DNA of 64,000 nt. Origin: Leptodontidium sp. MPI-SDFR-AT-0119 (Eukaryota > Ascomycota > Leotiomycetes > Helotiales > Leptodontidiaceae). Numbering within the stretch: position 1 is the stretch's first letter; each line of letters opens with the position of its first letter. Shown in pieces: positions 22,381 through 32,937 of the stretch. The DNA lies in contig JAHLEZ010000002.1 of NCBI GenBank assembly GCA_020726505.1, positions 5,208,001 to 5,272,000 on the forward strand. Reading direction: 5' to 3'. Under the pieces are notes generated by a model. The model saw nothing but the letters and a program-made list of their open reading frames with translations. It was not told the DNA's origin and did not search any database. Position numbers and translations under genes: made by a program.

Positions 22381-22448
22381 GAGGGTCGGTTCGAGTTGTG
22401 CATATTAGTGCTTTGGTTTCTCAATATTTCATCTTTTCGATGTTTACA
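22381..22448 (+). repeat. Dispersed repeat, copy B
   Basis: Similar to 15192-15263; it contains TTGTGCATATTAGTGCTTT. It lies just downstream of the AAA-ATPase fragment, as copy A lies just downstream of the MFS fragment. Confidence 0.6.
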
Positions 22449-22709
22449 CAGTGACCCCCTCACTCTGCTGCACTCGAAGCCTCAAACGCCAAACCAACTG
22501 GTGTCCCTCCATCTCGAGCAAGAACCGCACAAGAATCGCCAATTAACTCGACTTCTTACTGCCTTCCGCCTTCACTTTCTCAGCATATACAATAACCACC
22601 CCAACCCAAATAAAAACGAAGACTAGAAACGCGCCAACTTTAAGCTCTGTCCTCCAATCGCTTCTCGCCCCCATCTGCAACTTTCCTCCAAAGCGATCGA
22701 TTTCGTCTT

Positions 22710-23215
22710 TTATCTATTCCAGTTAGGAACTTGGCGGCAATAGGAGGGAAGAGGTGAAAGGTATTGCGGGACGTACAGAGGGGGGGGGGATTCATTGATA
22801 CCGATACGTTCTTCGATCAGCCGCACCTGCTCGCATAAGCGTCTCAGTGCCTCTCTATCCTCATCCATAGCTTCGATCTCTCTGGCTCTTGCGAGGAGCA
22901 AACTCTCTTCTGGTTCTGGCCAGGCTTCGGAGGTCGAGTCTGAGAGGAGGGTTTCTGGTGCGGGGAAGGGCGTTGGTTGGGAGACATGAATGTTGTTGCT
23001 GTTTCGTCGTTGAGCTGGGGAAGTGAGGGGTGGAGGTGGAGGGTGTGGAAGGAGGGGGGCGCTGGGAAGGGACGTTGAGTTTTTAGGGGATGGATGGTCG
23101 TCGGAGAGGGGGATCTGGAGAGTTAGATGGGTGGAATGGGAGCTTAGAGCAGACTGAGAATACTTGGGGATGGAATGAGATCCAGACTTACACGCTCGTA
23201 GTGGCAAGAAGGCAT
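22710..23215 (-). CDS. Proline-rich hypothetical protein
   Basis: Proposed exons 23215-23192 and 23114-22710 join in phase 0 across a 77-bp GTAAGT..CAG intron. They give 429 nt and 142 residues starting MPSCHYER. An alternative is a longer single exon starting at 23297. The N-terminal half is Pro/Ser-rich with a run of prolines (PHPPPPPLTSP). Residues about 80-115 form an acidic/basic helix (ARAREIEAMDEDREALRRL) that could be a coiled coil. The C-terminus is Pro/Tyr-rich. I recognise no domain, and the model rests on splice signals and a long open frame only. Confidence 0.42.
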
Positions 23216-23929
23216 CCTGAGAAGTATGCCGAAATACGGCCGGATGAAACGCTAATTCTGAGTGTAGACTCAGTCTCCGCAACTTAAACAATTGCAACCT
23301 ATTTTGACCGTTGAACAGAAGTCGATGTTAAAACTTGCAAGAGTTGACGTTATCATGGACTAGAGAACACACCATCGCTGTAAGCCGTCGGACTTTTGTA
23401 TAGCGGATAGAGCCCCCAATTGGATGTTGCGGCTACCCCTGAAGGAGCGCAAAACCTGGAGATTGGAGAATGGGTGATTAGGCAGCAGTATTTGGTCCCT
23501 TATTAAAAAGAAAAGAAACCTGTTAACAAAACGCCGCAAAATCCTGACTCCCCTTGGTTTTGGACTCCTTCTCCAAATGCGTGATTGCCTTATTGAACGT
23601 ATTGGTCATGCCACCATACATGACGTTGCGATCATTATAGGTCCCTGTGAAAAACTACCCAGGATTGGAAAGCGGACGTCCCCTAGATCTTCAGCTAGAT
23701 GCTTGAGATTGAGGAACTCAGGGTGAACTCGGTACTAATATCTTTAAAACCGAGGACTTGAACAATCAAAATGCGGTGCGGCGCTGATGTTTCACAATCC
23801 TCCGGCAAATGGCCTGATAGCGTGGTAAGTACGATTCGAACCAAATACCTCTCCCCAAATTGATGCCGTAGATTTGGGGGCCGAGGCGGACAGGGTGGCA
23901 GAGGACATTATGCCATGGAGCTTAACGTG
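23216..23929. other. Intergenic region before the sulfate-permease relic
   Basis: About 700 bp with no supported gene. Short open frames at 23792-23983 (minus) have no recognisable motif. The upstream exons expected for a sulfate permease are not visible here. Confidence 0.4.
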
Positions 23930-24504
23930 AAGGTAAGAGTCGACGCTCCGGTATTTCTCATCGGTCAACAACATTAATGTCACTTTTATTTAGGTCCTTA
24001 TTGACGTCCGCAACCAACTCGACCACTACGCCTCTCCGGACAAAATCCAGTGGCACTTCATTGCAATCGACAACCGCTGGACCAAGCGTGCTCTTGCGTC
24101 TGCTGGCTTCGGGTTTTCTGCATCTGCGAGAGACTCCTGCTCATGAGACACGCTGGAAGCCCATCTTCAGCGTGGCTGAACTTGGAGGAAGTAACAGGGC
24201 TGCTCAGTACGCAGTATACATAGAGAACGAGAACAAGATCAAGAAGCAGAAGGCGAGTGATCTGGAAACGTGTAATAACCAGATCGAGGCGGCGTCTCCC
24301 TTGTCAGAGGGTAATACCGATTTCAAGAAGGAACTCAGCGAGAAGGGCAAACCGAGAGTAGTCATTGTGAATGGCTTTAACAGACCATTCTTCCACACTG
24401 ATCTCACAAGTGCCCTGCGAATTGCTATCGAGAATATCGAGGCTGGATATGGGGCTGCTTCTGAAGTCACTCTAGCAACTGCACTAGATCTTCAGGAGCA
24501 CTAA
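23930..24504 (+). pseudogene. Sulfate permease (SulP) STAS-domain relic
   Basis: Around 23954 a frame reads FSSVNNINVTFI*VLIDV and goes on RNQLDHYASPDKIQWHF, then NRWTKRALASAGFGF. This is the STAS domain near the C-terminus of fungal SulP sulfate transporters. One Gln position is TAG, and the frame breaks after GFGFSAS. It resumes in another phase as RWKPIFSVAELGGSN, then VNGFNRPFFHTDLTSAL, and ends at 24502-24504. The membrane part of the transporter (about 600 residues) is missing upstream. It is therefore a truncated, frameshifted and nonsense-mutated copy. Confidence 0.85.
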
Positions 24505-24809
24505 GGGGGATTGTGTAGTGCGTGTTTGCCGGGCTCGATATCTTTTAATGTTTTTCCCGTGTTCTCAACGGAGTACATTCGCTTCTCGACGATCATTTCT
24601 GATTATAGATCTTGTTTGGCTGAGTGTTGGTGCGAACTGATGCGAATCTCTAACACGACGTCTAACCCTGCGTGGCGAGACAAGTTTTCGTGCAGACTTC
24701 CGGAGTCGTGCCACATGAACTGTATAAACTTATCGCTTTTGAATCTGCAGCTGCTGTTCCATGCAACCTCCATCCACCCCATGTGTACTCAGTGCTGAGC
24801 CACGAATGA
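24505..24809. other. Spacer after the sulfate-permease relic
   Basis: About 300 bp. Open frames on both strands here are short and without motifs. Confidence 0.4.
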
Positions 24810-25475
24810 ATCAATTCTGCAGAAGATACTGTTGCGAGGGCATCAATTCTGCAAAGTACTGCTCTTTTTTCTATATTCGGGGAAAAGGGTGACACAGTCG
24901 ACGATGGACTACCTTCGAAGCGGTCAAGATACAATGGCCAAGGCTCGAGTTTCTCTGGCCGCGCTCCTAATGCGATATCGACTAGACGGCCGCAAGAGTC
25001 TAAGACCGCTGCGTCAAGGAGTGCGAGCGGAAAGGAACTGGCTCGTGGAAAACCAGGACTGATATATCAGTGGAGAAAGACGCGGTGTAAAGGGCAACTT
25101 GTCTGCCCTCAACTCCTCGTTGCCAAAGAAAAACAATGTCCAGGGCGTTCCCTCCGGGGTCCTGAAATTCCCAACCGTCGCAGCGCTAGAATTGCGGAAA
25201 GAGAAGAACGATTGAGTGCCACAGTCGTGGCGCCATCCGACACTGTCAGGATCCCACGCCAAAAGACTGCCAAGCCCGCACAGGCCCCGACATATCCAGC
25301 ATCAACAGAATCGCAGGAGCGAAAGTCGACACCCCGAGCAACAACGACATCAACGAGAGGCCGCCCACAGGTAGAGGTGACAGGCGCCACACGTCAGGGC
25401 TGCAGGGGATATCGAAGAGAAGAGGTCGACCTCGTTCACGGCCATCAAGTGGCTGAACAGGCAAACAATTTATAG
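24810..25475 (+). other. Long open frame without ATG; possible exon or relic of a disordered basic protein
   Basis: One plus-strand frame stays open from 24810 to the stop at 25473-25475 (about 221 codons) but has no ATG in its first 130 codons; a GTG near 25212 is not convincing. The translation is rich in Arg, Ser, Lys, Thr and Ala. It contains GLIYQWRKTRCKGQLVCPQ and RRSARIAEREER, which look like natural protein. An acceptor-like TTCTGCAG at about 24814-24821 could start an exon, but I cannot find the upstream exon. It may be a partial or dead gene. Confidence 0.3.
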
Positions 25476-27535
25476 ACCATCGGCGACAAGCGAAACATGA
25501 ATCAGGAGGTCACTGTCAGCGATTGTCGTTGCGTGAAGTGAAATGCGCGCTTTGTTTCAGATTCTGATCTTTTGTCCTGTACGCAAAAGCAGGCTTGTTT
25601 GCGTAGATGCTTGTTTCCTGCTCGCACTGTCTCTACTACTAGTCACGAAATGAGACTCTGGACGAACCTCCGTCGACGCCATAGCACGTATATCTTGCGC
25701 ATCAGAGAAGCAACAGACCGCTGGCACACTCTCCGCTCCCAGGCCGAAAAACAGAAATTCAGCCGTGGCATGATGGTTATCGGAAAATTTATGCCATCAG
25801 GACGGAACGTGTCGACGAAAGTTGGAGAGAATTGATCCTCTAGGAAGGCAAGCAATAAGATAAAAGAGGATGCAGTACCTGGCTGCTTTATACCGCTCTG
25901 GAAGCTTCACATTTAAAAGCTATGGAACAAGTTGGTGGCCAATGAGAAAATTAATCGCAAAGTTCTGCAATATCATCTTATGACATGTCTTCTTGTTACA
26001 ACCTCGCCCCGCCTCCCCCCACGAGTATCGCTAGGACCAATCCGAACTCTTTCGAGTTCGTGTCCAATCTTCATACTTACTAACTTAATGGCTTTCAAAA
26101 CACATCTCATTAGCTATGTCCTATCCTCATCACTTATGTAGCCTTTCTCGTCATTCCATTCCAGACCCTCCCATCCCTCTTATTTACTAGATCATTGATC
26201 CTCTGAACCGTTATTCCTTTCCTTGTTCAACAGCAATCTAGCAGAGTAAGCATCATAACTGTTGCATGGAGCTCGCACTTTATCGTCCACCCTCTGAAGA
26301 TCATAAGCTTGTACTAGGAGAGGGCCTGATTTGTGAGTCGCCTCAAGCGTATACTACGCTTAATGCAGATTGGTACGCCAGTGGAACGGACGAGAGCGAC
26401 ACGAATGCTTTTGGTATCCAGAAGATTTCTGAACTCCCTACCACAGTAGGCGATTGCAGAGAGAGCACCGGCAATGGGCAGACAGATAGTCCAAGCGGCG
26501 ATGGACGATCTCGTGATGGCAAGCCAGTCCGCAGCACGCAAAGCACAAAGCTACCCTCGGACCTTGGACACATGCCCATGGATGAGGTCGTTCAAGGAAC
26601 GAGCGCGCAATGGAAGACCTGGAAGCGCTGTGAGTAAAGGAAGTAAAACAGAGTACGAGTGACAGAATCGCGAGGACTTGTTTCTGAAATCCGCCTACCG
26701 CCATAGGAGAAGATACAATGAAGCTACAAGGGCTATCCATGAGGAAGAGGGCGAAAGTTGAGTAGTTGGTAAGGGGTATTTCGTATGATGCCAGATATCT
26801 CTATAGGCAGAGTTTCGAAGCGGCTGCTCTTCGAAGGGTTGTTGGAGGAGAGTTCGTATCTCTCTGCGATCTACTCCTAATCCTCTGACTTCGGCCTCCG
26901 CTTACGTACCCGGCATCGCTTCGCTCAAATAGATACACACGACCGGAGGAAAGGCTCGAGAAAGGGTATAGAGGAGAACAAGGCGGGTTATGGTTATACT
27001 CGGGGAGGGCGCTTTGCAAGAGGACACGTTAAAGGATACTACGAAAGGAGTGGACCAGAAAGGGTATTCAGTTATAAGGCTGCCGACTACTAGCAAGATT
27101 CCTGAGAAAGTCAAGATGGTACTGTATAACCGCCATCGCGGGGTACAGGCCTCGGTACGTATACGTATACCTAGAGTTTCAGGAGGATGTTCGGTACCGA
27201 GAAAAAGCTTAATTCCACGTCCCCACTCAACCAAATATATCGACGCCAAGTAAATCGAGTGCTCTTTTAATTTGCAAAGCCTTGCCTGCATACGCGGGTG
27301 GCTGCGTAATGGGAACATTTCTTGGCTGTCTATGAGCGGCTTTTACCATGAGAGAACTCCAGGCGCAACAACATTTTCATTATATAAGGAAGGCGATGTA
27401 TGTTCAATTAATGTTACCTTCTGGACAGCTAATTACAGCTGAGCCTTTCCTTCCCGCTTGGATCTTCTACTTGTCTTCACTGTTCACTCTTGTCTACTTT
27501 GTTGAATCCGTCAAATCAACAAAAAGGCTCTTACA
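25476..27535. other. Gene-poor stretch
   Basis: No supported gene. Minus-strand frames at about 26330-26740 and 26902-27318 contain hydrophobic blocks (e.g. LAITRSSIAAWTICLPIAGA, and STILTFSGILLVVGSLITEY) in different phases. That could be a decayed membrane protein, but no family is recognisable. The final 160 bp is the promoter of the DUF3500 gene. Confidence 0.4.
27380..27387 (+). promoter_or_regulatory. TATA box of the DUF3500 gene
   Basis: TATATAAG lies about 150 bp upstream of the ATG at 27536, followed by CT-rich sequence. Confidence 0.5.
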
Positions 27536-28743
27536 ATGCTTTTCGGACTTTCTCTCTTTGCATTGTGCACCCTAGTGCAATCACTTCCCTCGAAGTCGCA
27601 CGCAGTTAAGCAAGTCGACGACGGTACTACTCAGTCGATGGCCATTATCGACGCTGCCAACACTCTCCTAGGCCTTCTCACCGCGGAGCAGAATGCATCA
27701 CTGGTGTACCCTTACGAAGCAGCAGGGAACGCAACCCCCATTTACTTCGGATCCGACACCACCGGCGCCATTGCCGGTGAGCAGTTCGGTCAGTCGGTGT
27801 GGACCAACTACCCCGTCGGCATCGTGGATCGCGTTGGTTTGGCCCGGGACAACTTCACGGACACGCAAGAGGAAGCGGTTCTGAACCTGCTACGCCTCAT
27901 GTTTAGTGAAGATGGTTACAACAAGGTTCAGGAGATCATGAACGCCGACCAAGTCGAGGAGGACCGTGGTGTGGACTATGAAGCTGGGTTGGGAAGTTAC
28001 ACACTAGGCTTTTTCGGGGAGCCTAGTTTGACGTCTATTTGGATGATTCAGTTCGGCGGACATCATCTTGGGATAAATATGGCCATGTATGGGAGTAAGG
28101 CCGTCATCGCTCCACTGTTGACCGGTTGCCTGCCAGCCATCAACAACGTCACGAACCGCGTGCTGGCCGCAGAGAATGACATCGCATTTTCTCTGGTCGG
28201 GTCTCTCGACGACAGCCTTTTCGCACAAGCCAACATCAGTCACGACGTGAGCACCCTCACTCTTGGACCTGGTCACGATGGCGAGGAGTACATCACAGAA
28301 GGTGTCAGCGTGGCCCTTTTCACCAAAGCCCAGCGAGCATTGGTTGTCGACCTTGTGTCTGAATGGGCTGGCCTTCTCAACCCAATCCACTACGCGCCCC
28401 GCTTGGCTGAGATCAAAGCTGGTCTGAACGAAACTTACTTTGCGTGGAGCGGTCCCACCACAAAGGAAGATAACCAGAACGGTGAGTCCTATTTCCGCAT
28501 CAAGGGCCCAAATCTTTGGGTGGAATAGTAAGTAACATTTTACTCTCATAATATTCTCTAATTTCAAGCATGTGGGAATATTCTCTTGGAGATTTCTCAA
28601 TTTATCACTTCGTGGTCTGGAGCAGGAAGCTAACACTCAGCAGCGCACCACAGACCAATGATGAATACGGGGATTTGAGGCTTCATGCACACACCATTTA
28701 CCGAGATCAGTTGAAGGGTTACGGACGCACACTGGAAGAATAA
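27536..28743 (+). CDS. Secreted DUF3500 family protein
   Basis: Two exons, 27536-28527 and 28641-28743, around a 113-bp intron that splits a Tyr codon. The sum of 1095 nt gives 364 residues. A signal peptide is clear (MLFGLSLFALCTLVQSLPS). Several Asn-X-Ser/Thr sites fit secretion. The family marker is the FGGHHLGINM segment (residues about 173-182), together with LGPGHDG and a C-terminal HTIYRD close to the end. DUF3500 proteins occur in fungi and bacteria; I know of no established activity, though the paired histidines suggest metal or ligand binding. Length and motif order are normal, so the gene looks intact. Confidence 0.88.
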
Positions 28744-30214
28744 GCTATTGTTACAGGACTTGTCATTATGTCCATGGATAAGTGCCTGTCGCCTTTTACC
28801 GCAATAGCATTGACGACAGAGATTCGTGGAGATGATAAGGAGCGGTGATGAGCGTGTTGTGTTGTAGGTAGTTTAGGCGCAACTGGGGGTGTTCAGGATG
28901 CGCATTTACAGTTTACTATATGTAGCATCAAAGAGCCCATTTCAAACTTCCTGAGCGAGTAAAGTATCATGTTGCCGTGAACAATGCCATGTTACTAATT
29001 CCTCACTTGGAGAGTGCTATCAATTGTTCTCAGCAAACTATGAAATCAGCCAATTGGAGGCAAAGAAGTCTTCGATTTGCTGGTAGCTCCGATACCCAAT
29101 GCATTCAAGTGAAGCTCTTGTGCGAAAATCGCTGTGGTCAAACCCCGCTTGTTGCAGACCAGGAAAGAAAGCACACCGTCGGGATTCGATTCTGGTGTCT
29201 GCAAGAACATGTTTATGGTCAGAATCCGATCAACTCCGAGGAATTTGCGATTTGAGGAAAGTAGCGAAAATTGGACGATACATGAAACCTCGCTTGATCA
29301 GTTCTTATTTCCATCTTCCCGAATTTAATAGACGAGCTTCTGTAAACTACCACCAGGGTGTGGCGACTCCATGGGACGGTGACTGGTACCCGCCGCTTCA
29401 AGGGAGCCCTTCCGAAATTGCTCCCGAATTACATCCAACCGTATGTCCCCTGAATTCTAAGTATCCAGGCCTTCACATGTTCTACCAGAAATGGCCGAGA
29501 GAGCGGCATTGCGTGTGAGCGGGCTCGGCATCCATCAAAAGCTCAAAATGGATTAAAAATATGGTGCATACTACTATTATAACGATTGTCTTCTCCTAGA
29601 ATCCCATAGGCTCCTGAGTCCCCACGTAGTCCTAGGATCACTTTCGTAATAACAACACCCTTATGGTTTTTGCGAAAGTCAGATATATTCAGTTTAAGGT
29701 TCTCAAATCAATAGTAAAGGCTTGCCTAGAATTCTCAGACAAGCAGCTAGATCCCATGTTTCTCAGTCCAGTATCTCGCACCCCTGCCATACTGCCTCCA
29801 CAGTGCGTAGCACCTCGCCCAATGACGACCGCCGTCAAGAAGAGTAGGGCGGTAAAAGGGGAAGAGGAACGGGAAAACATAGTCCAGGTATATCATTTCC
29901 ATTGTAAGTGTTCTGGACCACTACGCTTTTGCTCTCCCCGAAAGTGGAAGCAAGTTTTCTCCGGAAAGCGAGTTGTTCCCACTTCATCTGTATCGAAATC
30001 CATCTTCAAAAGAAAATCAAGCGGAATCAAGGTTTTTGTGTTCCTTAAGCGAATTTAAGCGAGAACTTTGCACACATTCTAATCTTTTGGCGAGGATTCC
30101 CAAAGAGGGGATAACAAAGAATTAATTCATAAGCTTCAAAGCTTATATACTTCCAAAACAAGTTTCGGAAAATTGAGCCTCTAAAACGGCAAAAATTTGC
30201 TCCCCATGCTTTGC
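28744..30214. other. Intergenic region before the tRNA gene
   Basis: 1.5 kb without a supported gene. Open frames at 29099-29518 and 29663-30058 lack domains, overlap other open frames and have no splice support. Confidence 0.45.
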
Positions 30215-30286
30215 CACCTTAGCTGGGGCTCGAACCCAGAGCCTCAAGATTAGAAGTCTTGCGCGCTACCATTGCGCCACTAAGGC
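30215..30286 (-). tRNA. tRNA-Arg (TCT)
   Basis: The minus-strand cloverleaf is complete: acceptor GCCTTAG with CTAAGGT, D arm GCGC/GCGC, anticodon stem CAAGA/TCTTG with loop CTTCTAA (anticodon TCT, reading AGA), and T arm CTGGG/CCCAG with TTCGAGC. There is no intron. A run of five T follows downstream on the minus strand, a likely RNA polymerase III terminator. Confidence 0.95.
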
Positions 30287-30845
30287 ATTGTTGAATCAGC
30301 CAGTGGTTAATTGACTGATTCATGTTTGAAAATCCACTCCTTCGCTAGATATACCGCAGAAAAAATTCTGCTGCAAATGACCCACTTGACGAGGAGAGTC
30401 ACCATCACGTGCATGTCTTTGGCCAACTTCCTTTAAAATTAAAGACATCCGGGACTTTTATATTATGACGGCTTGCGGATGTGGATAAAAGACATTGGGT
30501 CAATTCAAGGCAATGGTACTTGTCGAAGGTGGTTCTATATTTATTCCCAGTACTGTCTTTGTTTGGACCTGTTTTCTCTGGCAATCCTTTCGATAATTCT
30601 ATTGATAACTGGGTAGGTAACAAAGGGATCCAAAGACCCACTCGTGCGTCCGACTCAGCTAACCTGAATGTGCGGAAACCATACTTTATGCGCTCTTCAA
30701 TTCTTCAGAGTACCTAGGTATAAACGACCGCATCGTGGTCAAGTTATGCTTCATCGACACCTAAGGTAAAGCTCTTTCCTATTTACATACACGACCCAAA
30801 GCCCCCCTTCACTTCTACATCAAGACGACGTCTAGATTTCTTTTA
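30287..30845. other. Spacer between tRNA-Arg and the tannase gene
   Basis: About 560 bp; no convincing gene. It should contain the tRNA 5' flank and the tannase 3' UTR. Confidence 0.5.
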
Positions 30846-32621
30846 CTAAAACAAACTCTCACAACTCCAACTCCTCTCCTCATCCGGATCCCCAACCCCA
30901 TCAAACCTCGCCCGTTCCGGATACGGACACAACTTCCTCTGCCTCCTCACCCCCTTCTCAACAACATCGTCCACAAACTTGGTAGCCACAATCTCCCTCG
31001 GCGCCACCCCATCTTCAACCCACCTCATAACCGCCCTCAGAACATCAAATCTCGCATCCTCAAACCCAGGCACCCCATGCACCGTACTCCCCAACGTGAA
31101 AGCCTGGCCCCCTCCCCCAATATACCACGGCGCATCGCCCACAGAACGACTACAATGCTGCATGCCAGGGACGAGATAGAATTTATAGAAATCAGGCACG
31201 GATACACCGCGCGGTATCAATGTGGCAAGGACCTGTTTGTGGAAATAGATACTGGATTCTGCGGGGATGAGCCCGTCGCTGTAGCCGTGGTAGTGGATTA
31301 ATTTCCCGCCTCGGCGAGCGAAGGGCGACATGTCGAAATCGTCGGCGTTGGCGTGTCCGGGGTTTAAACTGTCGCCTAGGAAGATGCTGGAGATGTTGTA
31401 TCCTGTGAACCAGCTGTAACTTGTGGCCGTGTCTGTGAGGTTGAGAACCATGTTTGAGATCCAGGATGTTCCGTAGGGACTTGGTGTGCCGGCGTCGGTG
31501 TTGAATAGGAATGGGTATTGGGCTTCGGAACCGAGTGAGTAGTGTGGGAAGAGGAAGGTGTTATTCGTTCCGCTCCAGTCGTGATATATTTTGTATAATG
31601 TCTTGAGCTGCGGTGCTGTGAGGCAGGTGGACGAGTTGGATTTCGGCGTGCAGAGCAGTGTTTCCATGATGAATTCGCAGGACTCGGGGTCTTGGATTAT
31701 GCCGTCCATCAACCCGTCCTGGGGATCGCATTGTCGCATCACTTCTTTGGCGATGGCGGGGAAGAGTGTGGATGGGATATGTGTTGGACTATCAACTGGA
31801 AGATTCCAAAGACCGACCTCGAGACTCCATGGTTGAAGATGGGAAGTCCACCATGCAGGAGCAGCTGTGACAACGCCATCAAAATCCTCAGGGAACATCT
31901 GAATCTCCTTCAATCCCTGCCGCCCGCCGGTCGAGCAGGCCGAGTAGTACGAATACTTGATCTTTGACCCGTAGTACTTCTGAGCAATGAGTTTCCCAAG
32001 TTCAACAGACCCGTGCATGGCTCGGTATCCCCAATCAGTCTGCGTCTCGGGATTATTCAACGCCCACGACGCGTCACCACCAACTGATAAATGGCCCGTA
32101 TCTGTAGACATGCCTACGAATCCCGAGAGCGCACTCGTCCCCATATCATTCCAATTGATACCACCGCCAAACCCTCCATTCCCAGAAGCGAGGAAGCGAG
32201 AATTCCACTCCTTGGGCAAAAAAAGTCCGAAGTTGTAGGAGGAAGTTGGTGATGAGATGACATTGACTGCTATAGCGCACAGTTCTGGTAATCCGACATT
32301 AGGTGCTGGGAATGCCGGAGAGGGTTTCGACCATGTCCCGTTGGCTGCTACTGGTACAGCGTAGGAGATTGTGGCGTGTGATGGGAGGAATTTCGCTAGG
32401 GCTTCCGGAGAGCACTCCAGGACTGGGGATGATGCATTGGCGAAACTTTGAGAGAGGTAGAGTAGAGACTGAACGTGCATCGATAGTGAGGAGAACCAGG
32501 TCCTGTTTTTGGGAGTTGGTGGAATCATCTCGGCTGCGGATTCGGCTTCGGCTGCAGAAAACCCGCACCTCGAACACAACAATATCCAGAAGAAAAGCGA
32601 GAACTTGAAGAGATACATCAT
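30846..32621 (-). CDS. Tannase / feruloyl esterase family protein
   Basis: Single exon, 591 residues, typical family length. The N-terminus is hydrophobic (MMYLFKFSLFFWILLCSRCG), a signal peptide. The serine esterase motif CSTGGRQG gives C229 and nucleophile S230. The acid D449 lies in GYSDGLIP, and H489-C490 lies in GMQHCSRS, completing the CS-D-HC arrangement with a disulfide that joins the two cysteines next to the triad. A CDPQDGLMDGIIQDP loop (298-312) matches the Ca2+-binding loop of the lid domain. Such enzymes hydrolyse gallate esters of tannins or ferulate esters in plant walls; which one cannot be read from the sequence. It acts outside the cell. A second start option is Met2. Confidence 0.93.
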   Translation of the reverse strand: MMYLFKFSLFFWILLCSRCGFSAAEAESAAEMIPPTPKNRTWFSSLSMHVQSLLYLSQSFANASSPVLECSPEALAKFLPSHATISYAVPVAANGTWSKPSPAFPAPNVGLPELCAIAVNVISSPTSSYNFGLFLPKEWNSRFLASGNGGFGGGINWNDMGTSALSGFVGMSTDTGHLSVGGDASWALNNPETQTDWGYRAMHGSVELGKLIAQKYYGSKIKYSYYSACSTGGRQGLKEIQMFPEDFDGVVTAAPAWWTSHLQPWSLEVGLWNLPVDSPTHIPSTLFPAIAKEVMRQCDPQDGLMDGIIQDPESCEFIMETLLCTPKSNSSTCLTAPQLKTLYKIYHDWSGTNNTFLFPHYSLGSEAQYPFLFNTDAGTPSPYGTSWISNMVLNLTDTATSYSWFTGYNISSIFLGDSLNPGHANADDFDMSPFARRGGKLIHYHGYSDGLIPAESSIYFHKQVLATLIPRGVSVPDFYKFYLVPGMQHCSRSVGDAPWYIGGGGQAFTLGSTVHGVPGFEDARFDVLRAVMRWVEDGVAPREIVATKFVDDVVEKGVRRQRKLCPYPERARFDGVGDPDEERSWSCESLF

Positions 32622-32937
32622 TGTGGGGGGGAATAGCTTTATATAAATCGACGAAAGTATTGAACTTCAGTATGACAGCTGCCGTCTGAATTTACCGTCC
32701 ACGTTGAAGCGGAGTATGCAGAGATGAAGATCGATCATGGCGGGGTAGTTGCAGGTAATGAGGCCGAAGGTGCAAGGTTTGCGGAGATGTGGGGTGGGAA
32801 GTTTGCGGAGATGTGGGGCGGGAAAATACAACGGCTGCGGATATCCCTCCCTATATTCTCTAGGATTGAGAACAAGGCAAACATTAAGGATCCTAGATCC
32901 TAGCTTGTCTTTCTCTTTCTGTCAATGTCCAATGTCG

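Noticed and set aside
22710..23297. Longer single-exon version of the proline-rich protein
   Set aside because: A clear GTAAGT donor and CAG acceptor give a shorter in-phase model with its own ATG; the longer N-terminus is poor in protein-like features, though not excluded.
26266..26637. 123-codon plus-strand frame
   Set aside because: Overlapping minus-strand frames carry hydrophobic blocks of similar quality; no family is recognisable on either strand, so neither is called.
29663..30058. 131-codon plus-strand frame near the tRNA
   Set aside because: Low-quality translation with no domain; no promoter or splice evidence.
32637..32648. TTTATATAAA as TATA box of the tannase gene
   Set aside because: It is only about 20 bp from the ATG, too close for a normal fungal transcript that includes the signal peptide start.
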